A DNA stretch of 64,000 nucleotides from the NCBI RefSeq assembly GCF_004168255.1, contig NZ_SEWG01000004.1:372001-436000 (forward strand), in the 5' to 3' direction. The first letter of the stretch is position 1, and every line of letters starts with the position of its first letter. The notes under the pieces are model-generated. The model did no database searches. It was not told the DNA's origin and saw only the letters and a program-made list of their open reading frames with translations. The stretch is from Mucilaginibacter terrigena. Lineage in GTDB: Bacteria; Bacteroidota; Bacteroidia; Sphingobacteriales; Sphingobacteriaceae. The position numbers were made by a program, and so were the translations under genes. Positions 8,673-18,654 of this stretch are shown here, one piece after another.

Positions 8673-10118
8673 TTAGAATTTATATCTGCGCCTAAGTATC
8701 CTCGGTTTCATAAAGAAATCAAAAACTGAAAAGAACAGGAATGCCCACGCCAGGTTTCGTACCGGAAAATCGAACGTGTACCTTGGCATTTCGGCAATTA
8801 ATGCAATGGCCAGCAGGTAAATGGTGGTCCACTTGATGGAGTTGGGGTTTACCAGTACCTTATTCTGAAAATACCGGGCAAACCAACCCACTATATACAT
8901 CAGGGCAATTACGCCTAAAATGCCAAAGTCAAAATAAATATCGGTTACAATGTTAGACCCTACCCCCCAGGTTGCGTTAGAACCCAATAGGTAATAACCC
9001 AAAACTTTTGAGCTGGATATAAACCTATCGTTAGGATCAACAATAAACGCACGCGAGTATGGGATAACCCCTAATATACCCAATGCCTTAAATTTGCCGT
9101 AATAGTAATCTTCGCGGTTTGGTACCAGGTAAAACCCTGCCCTGGCACCTACTGTAGTAGTAGTAAACGAGCTTTCTTCGCCCACAAGGCTGTTGGCATC
9201 GTAACTGTCGCTATTATTGAATGACTCTATAATGGCATCGAACGAACGCTCTTTTGCTGTACGGCTGATGGCCACAACCTGGTATAAAAGCAGTGCGCCA
9301 ACAAGCAACACAAATATCCGCATACGGCTTATGCTTTTAATAATAGCATAGTACCCACCAATAGCCACAATAGCCACCAGAAAGAACGTATTTCTATCGC
9401 CAAGAATAAGCAGGAACACCGACCAGCCAATTGCTATGGCAACCGAAATAAGTATTAATGGCCTGGTTAACCTACCGTAGTTTTTATAGTTGAATATGGC
9501 TGCACCTTCTAACAGCATCACAAAAAACGTTGTAAGGAAAAACACACCATCGGCATCCTTATCGCCGGTTGACGACCCTGAGTAAGAACCAACAACCAGT
9601 TTACCTGCCGATGACGAAAACACACCTAAACATACTACCGTGCATATTACTATGGTTAGTAACAACCGGTTTAAATATTTATTTGGCAGCTTGGCATCAA
9701 CCGATAGTGTTTTCTGATCGATCTTTATTCTTTGTATCCTGGTGTACCCCGCCGAGAAAGCAAGCAACCCTATGGTTGATGCCAGCATCGACATATCGGA
9801 ATACTGTATGTAGGGGTCAAATTTAAGCTTGGTGTTAAGCGTATTTAACCCTAAAATATAGCCCTGGTATGGCAGGTAATAAATAATATAATAGAAAATG
9901 AGGAACAGAAGATCGATCTTAATGAACGAGGATGTGTTATTGATCTTTACCGGCCTTTTGTATGATCTGTAAAAAATCACATAAAATATAATAAGGCAGG
10001 GCCATATAATTACCTCGTCGGCGCCTTTGGGGGCGGTAAAAAACAGCAGCAACAATGGCAATATCGCAATTAAGTGAATTGTTGTTATTAACCCGTTATT
10101 ACTGCGGCTATTGCGCAT
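8673..10118 (-). CDS. Polysaccharide polymerase, Wzy-like multipass membrane protein
   Basis: The 481 residues contain about ten to twelve hydrophobic segments, starting with two tight pairs (IHLIAILPLLLLFFTA, IIWPCLIIFYVIFY) and ending with a C-terminal hairpin. A long soluble loop (roughly residues 275-370) carries many charged and aromatic residues. This is the layout of O-antigen polymerases (Wzy), which join lipid-linked repeat units in the periplasm. Wzy proteins are too divergent for firm recognition by motif; the call rests on topology and on its place between acyltransferase and flippase genes. A Wzx/Wzy pair implies Wzy-dependent assembly. Confidence 0.75.
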   Translation of the reverse strand: MRNSRSNNGLITTIHLIAILPLLLLFFTAPKGADEVIIWPCLIIFYVIFYRSYKRPVKINNTSSFIKIDLLFLIFYYIIYYLPYQGYILGLNTLNTKLKFDPYIQYSDMSMLASTIGLLAFSAGYTRIQRIKIDQKTLSVDAKLPNKYLNRLLLTIVICTVVCLGVFSSSAGKLVVGSYSGSSTGDKDADGVFFLTTFFVMLLEGAAIFNYKNYGRLTRPLILISVAIAIGWSVFLLILGDRNTFFLVAIVAIGGYYAIIKSISRMRIFVLLVGALLLYQVVAISRTAKERSFDAIIESFNNSDSYDANSLVGEESSFTTTTVGARAGFYLVPNREDYYYGKFKALGILGVIPYSRAFIVDPNDRFISSSKVLGYYLLGSNATWGVGSNIVTDIYFDFGILGVIALMYIVGWFARYFQNKVLVNPNSIKWTTIYLLAIALIAEMPRYTFDFPVRNLAWAFLFFSVFDFFMKPRILRRRYKF

Positions 10119-10159
10119 ATCTGATCTTTAAATTAATTTAATTAGCTGCGAAGTTACAC

Positions 10160-11665
10160 TTATTTATTCCTAAGCTTACCCAGCAGCACACTTCTGTTTT
10201 GTTTTGATAGTAAAGTATAAAAGCAAGCGGCTGTAAGCACAATGCCAAAAACCGCGCTAAACATTATAAATTTAAACCACGACCCCGGAGTTGGCAAACG
10301 CAAATCAAGCAGGTAACACAGTACTAAAATAACAATGCCTGCCAGGTATTTCCAATAGCTCTCTTTTAAACCTATTATCCTGTTTACCATAATTGGGAAA
10401 ATAATACTGGTAAACACCCTGCCAATAAGTATCCCGTAAAAAATACCGGCTACAGCGTTATTTAAAAGCTTGTAAACAACTATACCGCAAACAATACTTA
10501 AAGCCGCGCTTATACCGCCCATTATTACTTTATTGCGTATTTGCATGCTTATATCCTGCAGTTGGCTCTCGTTACGTATCAATATCAGCTGAACCATTAC
10601 AACGGTTATCAGCATGTTAAGGTAGTCGCCCATGTAGTAGCTGGGGCCCATCCATAACACAACAAAGCCCTTATTAAGTACCAGCATGGCACCTGCAAAA
10701 ACAATTGCAACAAAAAACACCATTTCGCGCGTGCCGTTAACAATTCGCCTCGCTTTTTCAAAATCTTTTGTGCCTAAAACATTACCCAAACCAGGCGCTG
10801 TAGCGCTACCCGTAATTAATGCTACTGATAAACCTACCTGAAAAATGTACGAGGTGAATGTATAGTTGGTAACCAAATTGGGGCCTATTAAATACCCTAT
10901 CAAAATGGTTTCGGTAGATAGCAGCAGCTTTGATATTAATGACCATATCATCACCCAAAAACTGAAACCAAACAACTGGTTTACCTGGTCTTTTTTTGGC
11001 TTTTTACTGCCAAACCAAACCGCGTTTTTTTTACATATATAAAATACGTTTAAGCCTTTTAATAAGGTAACTATAAATATTACACAGGCAAGGCCTATAA
11101 CGCCGTAACCCATAAACGCGGCTGCAACCAGCAATATGTTTGATATAATTACCCACAGGGTTTGCGCCGAGGTTGATTTATGTGCCTGGTTTATGCCCAC
11201 CAACACCGCATCGGGTATGCCCAGTAATGGGTTAAGAATGATGTTCATCCCTAAAACCAGACCGGCAATGCGCACTATGCTATTCGCATCGGTGTGCAGG
11301 CCTTTGATGGTTGATGGCAGGATCCATATAATAACCCCTACCAAAATAATAAGAATAGGTAAAAAGTAGATCCATATTTTTATGGCGCTGCCAATAGCCT
11401 CCTTCTTTTCATCGTCGGTACTGCTTTCTTTTTTATTGGCGATAACCCATTTTAAGGCTTGCGAAGCGCGCCCATCGGCAATGCTGGCAAAATCCAGTAT
11501 CTTTTGGATAGATTTCCAGATACCGAAATCGTACGAACCCATGAACCTTAAAAGGAAAGGGTAAAATATGAAGCTTAAAACAGCGTTTACTATAAAATTA
11601 ATATAGCTGGTAAAGGCGTTTAATTTGGCCTGTCGTACTAAACTATTGCTCTTATCTTTCGGCAT
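10160..11665 (-). CDS. Polysaccharide flippase, Wzx/MATE-like
   Basis: The 501-residue protein has about fourteen membrane helices. It begins with a short basic N-terminus and AFTSYINFIVNAVLSFIFYP, then LRFMGSYDFGIWKSI, which is the typical first-helix region of PST/Wzx flippases in the MOP superfamily. It would move undecaprenyl-linked repeat units across the inner membrane. A glycine-rich segment in the middle (GFSFWVMIWSLISKLLLS) fits the start of the second half-transporter. The upstream three-module gene overlaps this one by 14 nt, so expression is coupled. The next gene, the presumed polymerase, follows after 41 nt. Confidence 0.88.
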   Translation of the reverse strand: MPKDKSNSLVRQAKLNAFTSYINFIVNAVLSFIFYPFLLRFMGSYDFGIWKSIQKILDFASIADGRASQALKWVIANKKESSTDDEKKEAIGSAIKIWIYFLPILIILVGVIIWILPSTIKGLHTDANSIVRIAGLVLGMNIILNPLLGIPDAVLVGINQAHKSTSAQTLWVIISNILLVAAAFMGYGVIGLACVIFIVTLLKGLNVFYICKKNAVWFGSKKPKKDQVNQLFGFSFWVMIWSLISKLLLSTETILIGYLIGPNLVTNYTFTSYIFQVGLSVALITGSATAPGLGNVLGTKDFEKARRIVNGTREMVFFVAIVFAGAMLVLNKGFVVLWMGPSYYMGDYLNMLITVVMVQLILIRNESQLQDISMQIRNKVIMGGISAALSIVCGIVVYKLLNNAVAGIFYGILIGRVFTSIIFPIMVNRIIGLKESYWKYLAGIVILVLCYLLDLRLPTPGSWFKFIMFSAVFGIVLTAACFYTLLSKQNRSVLLGKLRNK

Positions 11666-13721
11666 TTTGTATAAAGCTGGCTAATTCTTCAGGGGTGTTC
11701 CCTACTGTATTTAATGATACTATTTTTATCTCCGACTGGTATAGAACACTAAACGCTTTTGTATAGTCGTCACAAAATTTGTTAAATGCATCCCAATCTT
11801 TGCTATCCGCACCCCTTGCTATCTGGTTTGGCCGGTTATTTATTCGCTCCCATAAAACCTCGCGTGGCGCCTCTAATAAGTATATATGCGATATAAACTT
11901 GCTTATATGTTTCAGTTGCTTTAAGCAATACCCGGTACTTATAACACCTTCCTTTAACAGCATTACCATCTGGAATATGATACCCTGGTCCATTATAAAA
12001 TTAGTGGCCGGGGCTTTACCGGAGTTTGTCCAGCTTTTAATAATATCTACCGATATGTTAAAATGAAGATATGCCTCGCCAAATACTTTATTTTTAAGCT
12101 TAAGGGCAATAGCTATTGCTTTAAAGCCATTAACAAGCATATTGCCGGCAACAAGTAACGGATAATTTTTAACCGGGATGTTGATAAGGGTATTGGGTAT
12201 ACGGTTGTAAACCGCTTTGATCAGCGTAGATTTACCGGTACCGTTAAGGCCTAATACCTCGGTGCGTATAAATGGGGTGCTTATTTGCTGCCATGCCCTG
12301 GTAAGCACAAGCGTTTGCACTTGCTCCATAGTATTCTCGCCGGTATTAATTTCAATGGCGTATGGGGCTTCCCAATGGTTGTTCCAGATCTGGCCGGACC
12401 TTATCAGCAGTTCCTCCTTATCATCCTCGGGCCGCCGGGCTATGGCTATTTGCGGGTCGAGCTTTAGGATGAACAATTGGTCTACTCCTTTAATTTTGTT
12501 ATAGATCTTTTGTTCGAGTTTTGACAGCCCTGCAAAGCGGTTGTTATCAATGGTGTGGATGCGCGGGCAGTCCATAGCGGTAATACCCTTAAGCGGGATC
12601 CTGTCCAGCAATACCAAACCACCGTTCTGGCGTATATTTTGCGCCTTGTTAAAGGCCTTCAATCTGTCGTAAGCTAATGCCAGGTAGTACAAGGCAAGGC
12701 TATATTTTTTAAACCCGGCAAGCGATACAAATTTGTTTACCACCTTAATTAAGGTACCGGTAACGCTTTTACCCGGCCTGCCTATATGGATGATATGCGT
12801 TTTTAAATGCCTGCTTAAAACTTTATAAAGCAGGTTAACATTTGTTGATTTGCCCGCGCCATCGCCGCCAACAAATGCTATAACGCGGCCACCATTGCCC
12901 GGTAGTTTGTTACCTGTGGCTTTAGCCCGTTTTATCTTTTTCGACAGGTTGATGAACCTATCGTTAGTAAGCCGGGCCAACGAAACAAAAAATGAGCTTA
13001 GCTCATTTTTAACCCTGGTTTTGCTTATCTCGCTCTTTAATTTTTTGGCAGCCTTAAAATATCCGGCTATCGAGTTGTTCTTTTTTACAACCGACTCGTA
13101 ATACTGAAAGGAAGTGTACGACAGGAATGTAAACTCGGTTTCGATGATCTCCTTCACCTTTTGGTGATCGGCGCGGTTGTACAGGTCTTCAAACTCCCTG
13201 TATCCCCCGCCTGTTACAACGCCTTTGGCGGCATTTTTTAGCTTGCGCAATTGTACCGGCGGCAACGATAACAGGAACGGTGTTAAGGCATTTTTTAACA
13301 GCAGCCTGATGATTAACAGGATGTATTCTTTTTCTACAACCGGTAAGTGAATGTTTTTATAACCTTGCCTGTTGTTAAGATATTGGGCAACAATGGGCAG
13401 GTTAAAATTCTTATCATAATCGTACCCTACCACCAGGGCGTAATGCAGGTGTACGTGTACCAGTTGAGCGCTATTGGTATCTATCCCGTAATAATGGTAT
13501 ATATCTTTTTGCCAGGCATCCTTGGCCGAGTAAGCCCTTATAATGGCCAGTTCTGAGAAGATCTTGTTTATTTTTTGAGCGTCGGCCGGGGCTACAAGGA
13601 TATCTAAATCATCAACACCAATTAAAGCTTTATCAATATTTGTATTGCTTTTCCAGTGTACATAATTAATATCGTTCTCTTTAAATGCACTTAGCAGTGC
13701 ATCTATAAGGCTGTAGTTCAT
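11652..13721 (-). CDS. Three-module protein: nucleotidyltransferase-like domain plus two thymidylate-kinase-like P-loop domains
   Basis: Using the ATG at 13,721 gives 689 residues; an in-frame GTG at 13,736 is an alternative. Residues 1 to about 200 resemble polymerase-beta-type nucleotidyltransferases, with VHWKS at 21-25 and the acidic pair in DDLDILV at 37-43. A first P-loop, GGDGAGKST, lies at 285-293 and is followed by LLDRIPLKG, as in dNMP kinases. A second P-loop, GLNGTGKST, lies at 491-499 with a MDQGIIFQM segment downstream. I do not know a characterised protein with this order. The position before wzx and after the UDP-uronate epimerase suggests it acts on a (deoxy)nucleotide sugar, a phosphorylated glycan or a lipid carrier; this is inference. 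Family recognition is good, function unknown. Confidence 0.7.
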   Translation of the reverse strand: MNYSLIDALLSAFKENDINYVHWKSNTNIDKALIGVDDLDILVAPADAQKINKIFSELAIIRAYSAKDAWQKDIYHYYGIDTNSAQLVHVHLHYALVVGYDYDKNFNLPIVAQYLNNRQGYKNIHLPVVEKEYILLIIRLLLKNALTPFLLSLPPVQLRKLKNAAKGVVTGGGYREFEDLYNRADHQKVKEIIETEFTFLSYTSFQYYESVVKKNNSIAGYFKAAKKLKSEISKTRVKNELSSFFVSLARLTNDRFINLSKKIKRAKATGNKLPGNGGRVIAFVGGDGAGKSTNVNLLYKVLSRHLKTHIIHIGRPGKSVTGTLIKVVNKFVSLAGFKKYSLALYYLALAYDRLKAFNKAQNIRQNGGLVLLDRIPLKGITAMDCPRIHTIDNNRFAGLSKLEQKIYNKIKGVDQLFILKLDPQIAIARRPEDDKEELLIRSGQIWNNHWEAPYAIEINTGENTMEQVQTLVLTRAWQQISTPFIRTEVLGLNGTGKSTLIKAVYNRIPNTLINIPVKNYPLLVAGNMLVNGFKAIAIALKLKNKVFGEAYLHFNISVDIIKSWTNSGKAPATNFIMDQGIIFQMVMLLKEGVISTGYCLKQLKHISKFISHIYLLEAPREVLWERINNRPNQIARGADSKDWDAFNKFCDDYTKAFSVLYQSEIKIVSLNTVGNTPEELASFIQNAER

Positions 13722-13746
13722 AGTCGGGTAACTCACACTATAATTG

Positions 13747-14769
13747 TTAAGCAGAATGGTAACTGTTATACCACGTTATAAACTTAGCTATACCATCCTT
13801 TAAACTTGTAGATGGCTTATAATTTGTAAGTTCCTGCAATTTTGTTGTATCGGCATAAGTAACTTTAACATCGCCGGGCTGCATGGGCAGCATATCCAGC
13901 TTAGCCTCTTTACCAAGGGCCTGCTCCATAATTTTTATAAAATCCATTAATGCCACCGGCTGCGAATTGCCCAGGTTAAACACCCTGTAATAAGGGCGCT
14001 CGGTGCTTGCATCGGGCGCTTTTTCAATAAGGCGCACAACCCCTTCTACAATATCATCTACATAGGTAAAATCGCGCAGCATATCGCCGTGGTTAAATAC
14101 CTTTATTGCCCTGCCTGCCGATATGGCATCGGCAAAAAGCATTGGCGACATATCCGGCCTGCCGGACGGGCCGTAAACCGTAAAAAATCGTAAGCCGCTT
14201 GTTGGTAACTGAAACAGGTTACTGTAAACATGCGCCATTAATTCGTTGCTCTTTTTGGTAGCCGCGTATAAACTTACTGGGTGGTCTACTTTATCATCTT
14301 CAGAGAAAGGCACTTTCGCGTTCATACCGTAAACGGATGAGCTTGAGGCATAAAGCAGGTGCTTTATCTTGTAGTTTCTGCAGCACTCCAGCAGGTTATT
14401 AAACCCTACCAGGTTGGTTTGAACATAAGTGCGGGGGTTTTCGATAGAATAACGAACACCCGCCTGTGCCGCCATATTTAAAACGTAATCAAACTGCTGG
14501 GTTTTAAAAAACTCGTCTAAAACATCGTAGTCGATAATATCTGTTTGCTGAAAATGGTAATTATCAAATACAGTACTTTTTATAAGTGAATTTTTTACTA
14601 CTGCATTTTCGGCGATGCCGCAATCTGCCAGGCGCGAATATTTTAGGTTAACATCATAATAGGTATTAAGGTTATCAATACCCACAACCTGGTTATCTTT
14701 ATTTTTAACAAGGTTAAGTATTAAGTGGTAACCAATAAATCCTGCTGCGCCGGTAACTAAAATTTTCAT
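13747..14769 (-). CDS. NAD-dependent epimerase, UDP-glucuronate 4-epimerase type
   Basis: The 340-residue protein is an extended short-chain dehydrogenase. TGAAGFIGYHL at 6-16 binds NAD, a Ser-rich strand ending SSSVYG and the YAATKKS motif supply the catalytic Ser, Tyr and Lys, and RFFTVYGPSGRPDM is the substrate loop found in UDP-glucuronate 4-epimerases (CapI/LspL group). The segment NTYYDVNLKYSRL after the first strand is also characteristic of that group. It would convert UDP-GlcA to UDP-GalA, or the corresponding HexNAcA. With the dehydrogenase next to it, it points to an acidic polymer. A 77-nt gap separates it from the dehydrogenase. Confidence 0.88.
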   Translation of the reverse strand: MKILVTGAAGFIGYHLILNLVKNKDNQVVGIDNLNTYYDVNLKYSRLADCGIAENAVVKNSLIKSTVFDNYHFQQTDIIDYDVLDEFFKTQQFDYVLNMAAQAGVRYSIENPRTYVQTNLVGFNNLLECCRNYKIKHLLYASSSSVYGMNAKVPFSEDDKVDHPVSLYAATKKSNELMAHVYSNLFQLPTSGLRFFTVYGPSGRPDMSPMLFADAISAGRAIKVFNHGDMLRDFTYVDDIVEGVVRLIEKAPDASTERPYYRVFNLGNSQPVALMDFIKIMEQALGKEAKLDMLPMQPGDVKVTYADTTKLQELTNYKPSTSLKDGIAKFITWYNSYHSA

Positions 14770-14846
14770 TATTTATTCGTACTTGTAAATTAATCCACGC
14801 ATCAATGTTTATTAAATGCATGTAAGTTGCCTGTAACTATGCTCGC

Positions 14847-16166
14847 TTACAGGCGGCCGTCAACAATGCCCCTGTCTAAAAAGGCTTTCGTATCAAAAAT
14901 AACCCCGTTTGGCTGTTTCATTTTTTGATAATCAAGCGCCAGGAACTCGTCGTGTGCAACAGCAACTACTATCGCGTCGTATTTCTTAGTATCATCTAAC
15001 TGGTTAGATACCTTTACGCCGTACTCTTCATGCACCTCTTCGGCATCGGCCCAGGGGTCGTAAATATCAACTTGCACCCCAAACTGCACCAATTCGTGGT
15101 ATATATCTACAACACGGGTATTACGCACATCCGGGCAATTTTCTTTAAAGGTGATGCCCATTATCAGCGCTTTTGATCCTTTGATCTTATGATCCTTATC
15201 GATCATCAGCTTCACCACCTTATTGGCTACAAACGAGCCCATATTATCATTAACCCTGCGGCCCGATAATATTACTTGCGGGTGGTAACCTAACGACTCG
15301 GCCTTATGTGCCAGGTAATAAGGGTCTACGCCAATACAATGGCCGCCAACCAACCCTGGTTTATATTTTAAGAAGTTCCATTTTGTACCTGCCGCGTCCA
15401 AAACATCATTGGTATCGATGTTCATACGGTCGAAAATAAGTGAAAGCTCATTAACGAAAGATATGTTCACATCGCGCTGCGCGTTTTCGATAGCTTTTGA
15501 TGCCTCGGCAACCTTAAGGCTTGATGCTTTGTGCGTACCGGCAACAATTACCGATTTGTAAAGCTGGTCAACACGCTCTGCAATTTCGGGAGTGGAGCCG
15601 CTGGTAACCTTTTTTATTTTTGTTAAAGTATTTATTTTATCGCCGGGATTGATGCGCTCGGGCGAGTAGCCCGCGTAAAAATCAACGTTAAATTTAAGGC
15701 CGGATACTTTTTCAAGTACAGGCACACAGTCTTCCTCGGTACAGCCCGGGTATACGGTAGATTCGTAGATAACCAGGTCGTCCTTTTTCAATATAGACCC
15801 AAGCATTTCTGATGCCTTTATTAATGGCGTAAGATCGGGCGCTTTAAACTGGTCGATGGGTGTTGGTACAGTAACAATAAAAGTATTGTACGCTTTAAGG
15901 TCCTCTTTATTGAAAGAAAAGCGTAACCCTGTTTCAGAATTACCTTTTTTTAGGGCGATAACATGCTGAAGCTCCTCGATATTGGCCTCCTTAGTACGGT
16001 CGGCGCCCTGGCTTAACTCCTCAACGCGATCTTTATTAATATCAAAACCAAGTACATCATACTTTTTTGCAAACTCTAAGGCAAGCGGCAGGCCCACGTA
16101 GCCTAAACCTATTACAGCAATTTTAAATTTTTGCGTATGTATACCTTCATTGTTCTGTAAGGGCAT
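14847..16166 (-). CDS. Nucleotide-sugar dehydrogenase (UDP-HexNAc/Hex 6-dehydrogenase, WbpO/TviB-like)
   Basis: The 439-residue length and three-domain layout fit the UDP-glucose/GDP-mannose dehydrogenase family. The NAD-binding motif VIGLGYVGLPLALEF sits near 18-32 and VTVPTPID near 115. The catalytic Cys lies in GGHCIGVDPYYLAHKAESLG. DPWAD in the C-terminal domain is the UDP-binding region. The early segment DRTKEANIEEL resembles TviB/WbpO enzymes acting on UDP-GlcNAc or UDP-GalNAc rather than UDP-glucose, but this distinction is tentative. The product is a UDP-hexuronate or N-acetylhexosaminuronate for the acidic repeat unit. WecB, encoded in the same operon, could supply UDP-ManNAc. Confidence 0.87.
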   Translation of the reverse strand: MPLQNNEGIHTQKFKIAVIGLGYVGLPLALEFAKKYDVLGFDINKDRVEELSQGADRTKEANIEELQHVIALKKGNSETGLRFSFNKEDLKAYNTFIVTVPTPIDQFKAPDLTPLIKASEMLGSILKKDDLVIYESTVYPGCTEEDCVPVLEKVSGLKFNVDFYAGYSPERINPGDKINTLTKIKKVTSGSTPEIAERVDQLYKSVIVAGTHKASSLKVAEASKAIENAQRDVNISFVNELSLIFDRMNIDTNDVLDAAGTKWNFLKYKPGLVGGHCIGVDPYYLAHKAESLGYHPQVILSGRRVNDNMGSFVANKVVKLMIDKDHKIKGSKALIMGITFKENCPDVRNTRVVDIYHELVQFGVQVDIYDPWADAEEVHEEYGVKVSNQLDDTKKYDAIVVAVAHDEFLALDYQKMKQPNGVIFDTKAFLDRGIVDGRL

Positions 16167-16242
16167 ATATAATTAAATTATAAGTGAAACCAACTTTTAC
16201 GGATAATCAAAAAAAAACGAAGCAACAAGTATTTACAGGCTA

Positions 16243-18618
16243 TTAACCTTTAAACATTTTGCTGAAAAAAGATTTCTTCTTTTTCGGTGTTTCTTCCTGA
16301 TAGTATCCTCCATAACCATATCCGTAGCCATAGCCATATCCATAACCGTAACCGTAACCATAACCGCCTTGTGTGTCAATAGAGTTCATGACAAGGTTAA
16401 GGTTCTTGAACTTCTTGGTACGGTAAAAGTTCTCGATAGAATGGATGTGCGCCTTAGCAGTATAATTATGGCGTATAATAAATAGAACGGCATCAGCGTA
16501 TGCGGCAAGTATTTGCGCATCTGTTACCAGCCCTACGGGGGGAGCATCTAATATTACGTAATCAAACTCTTGCTTAAGCTGTTCAATAAGCGTTTCAATT
16601 TTGCCGTTTACAAGCAATTCGGCCGGGTTTGGCGGTATAGGCCCGCTTGTTATGATAAAGTAGTTTTCCTGTTGCGGAATGTTCCTGATAATACCTTTGT
16701 AATCAACCTCGCCAATAAGGTAGTTTGATAAACCTTTTTCGTTACCAATTTCTAACCCCGCGTGTAGTTTTGGTTTACGAAGATCTAGCTCGAGGATCAC
16801 CACCCTTTTTCCCGATAAGGCCAAACTACCGCCCAGGTTAAGCGATATAAATGATTTACCCTCGCCGCTTATGCTTGAGGTGAACAGGATAACTTTTTGA
16901 TCTGGCGATGGTATAACAAAGTTAAGGTTGGTACGTAACGCTCGCAACTGCTCTGCTACCATAGATCGTGGCTTGCTGGCTACCAATAATGCCGATACAT
17001 CTTCTGAGTGCGATATTTCTGCAAGGATAGGCGCTTTTGTAACCCGCTCTATATCCACACGTTTAGATACGCGGAAGTTTAACAGGTCTGAAAGGTAAAT
17101 AATACTTGCCGGCACTATAACACCACCCAAAATAAACATTAAAAACACTAACGATTTTACAGGCTTAACCGGGTAACGGCTGCTGCGCGCAACATCAATG
17201 GTACGGCTATCTGCCGCTGTTGAAGCAAGTGATATTTCTGTTTCTTCGCGTTTTTGCAGTAAATACGTAAACAGGTTGTTTTTTATTTCCTGCTGGCGCA
17301 TTACATCAAGTAAACCACGTTCTTTTGAAGGCACCTGGCTTATTACCGACTGGAACGACGCGTTCTTACTGTCTAACTGTTTCTTGGTAATTTCCAGTCC
17401 GCTTTTTAAGTTCTTAACAGACTGGCTAATGGCCGCCCTTAAAGATTGGATCTGATCGTTAACCGATGATACAATTGGGTTAGTTTCGGGTATAGTTTGC
17501 AGCAGGCTTTGCCTTTTAAGCTGCGTTTCGGCCAATTGGTTTACAAGGCCAAGCAAAGTAGGGTCTTCAATGCCCAACATAGATGGCACCTGCGCCTGTT
17601 CGTTTCTAATATTGTTTAAATAGTTCTCAATATTTCGTATTACGCTAAGCTGTATATTAACCTTGCTTAACTGAATATCGTTACCCTGCACGCTTTGCAA
17701 AAATATTTGCGACTGCGAACTGATATCCGTTATCTGGTTGCTGGATTTGTATTGCTCAACATTCTTTTCAACAGAGCCTAACTCTTCCTGCAGTTTCCTC
17801 AACCTGTCTACAATAAACAGTAAGGTTGCCGATGTTGCTTTGTTTTTATCTTCAATAGCCGCTTTGTTATATTCAAAAACAAGCCTGTTTAAAAAGTCTT
17901 TTCCTTTACCGGGAACAGCGTCCTCAATAGTAATGATAAGTACGGTACCCTGCTTGCTTATGGGGCTAATGTTTAGTTTTTTGCTGTAAAGCTCAACAAT
18001 GTCTCTTACATCGTTAAATTTAACTTCAAGAACACTCTTTGCCGCGTTAGATGAGTCATCGGGGTTTGTGGTTAACAATACTAATCCCGATTCCAGCTTA
18101 AAGGGGCGGTTAACCGGATATTTCTTTCCGTTTATTTCCGCCTCGTTAGGGTTTAAAAGGGTTACAGTATAAATAGTGCTGTAATCTATACTTTTAGCCG
18201 GCGTAATCAGTTCTAACTTAAACGGCAGGTCGTTATAAACTTCGTGTCTTCTAACGCCCTCGATACCAAAATACGAAGTTTGCAGGTTTAAGCCCCTGGC
18301 AACTTTATCTAAAATGGTGTACGATTTAAGGATCTGGACCTCGTTATCAATGATCTTATCTGACGAGAACAGGTCAAGGTCCTTTAACAGGTCGGTTTGT
18401 CCGCCAAGGCTACCTTTATCGTCTTTTATTAGTAAGTCTGTTTCTATTTTAAACTGCGGGGTAGATAACTTGATGTACACATAGCCCAAAGCCATTGCAA
18501 CAATTAGCGAAATTAGAAACCATCTCCAATGCGTAATGTATTTGTGTAATGCGTCTCTCAGGTTAACATCGCTTTCGCCCTGCTCTTCAAAATTATTTGT
18601 TTCGTGATTGTTCGTCAT
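16243..18618 (-). CDS. Exopolysaccharide tyrosine autokinase/co-polymerase (Wzc-like)
   Basis: The 791-residue protein joins a Wzz chain-length domain and a bacterial tyrosine kinase. A first membrane helix (WFLISLIVAMALGYVYI) lies near 33-50, a long periplasmic coiled-coil region follows, and a second helix (SLVFLMFILGGVIVPASI) lies near 490-510. The cytoplasmic kinase has Walker A SSISGEGKS at 581-589, Walker A' VVILELDLRKPK near 607-618 and Walker B FDYVILDAPP near 685-694. The tail from about 752 is a run of alternating Gly and Tyr with roughly ten tyrosines, the phosphorylatable cluster of this family in an unusually regular form, followed by a Lys-rich end. It controls chain length and export together with the Wza-like lipoprotein encoded just upstream. 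Confidence 0.94.
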   Translation of the reverse strand: MTNNHETNNFEEQGESDVNLRDALHKYITHWRWFLISLIVAMALGYVYIKLSTPQFKIETDLLIKDDKGSLGGQTDLLKDLDLFSSDKIIDNEVQILKSYTILDKVARGLNLQTSYFGIEGVRRHEVYNDLPFKLELITPAKSIDYSTIYTVTLLNPNEAEINGKKYPVNRPFKLESGLVLLTTNPDDSSNAAKSVLEVKFNDVRDIVELYSKKLNISPISKQGTVLIITIEDAVPGKGKDFLNRLVFEYNKAAIEDKNKATSATLLFIVDRLRKLQEELGSVEKNVEQYKSSNQITDISSQSQIFLQSVQGNDIQLSKVNIQLSVIRNIENYLNNIRNEQAQVPSMLGIEDPTLLGLVNQLAETQLKRQSLLQTIPETNPIVSSVNDQIQSLRAAISQSVKNLKSGLEITKKQLDSKNASFQSVISQVPSKERGLLDVMRQQEIKNNLFTYLLQKREETEISLASTAADSRTIDVARSSRYPVKPVKSLVFLMFILGGVIVPASIIYLSDLLNFRVSKRVDIERVTKAPILAEISHSEDVSALLVASKPRSMVAEQLRALRTNLNFVIPSPDQKVILFTSSISGEGKSFISLNLGGSLALSGKRVVILELDLRKPKLHAGLEIGNEKGLSNYLIGEVDYKGIIRNIPQQENYFIITSGPIPPNPAELLVNGKIETLIEQLKQEFDYVILDAPPVGLVTDAQILAAYADAVLFIIRHNYTAKAHIHSIENFYRTKKFKNLNLVMNSIDTQGGYGYGYGYGYGYGYGYGYGGYYQEETPKKKKSFFSKMFKG

Positions 18619-18654
18619 AAAAAATTGTAATACTTAAATAAGGTTCAAATGAGG

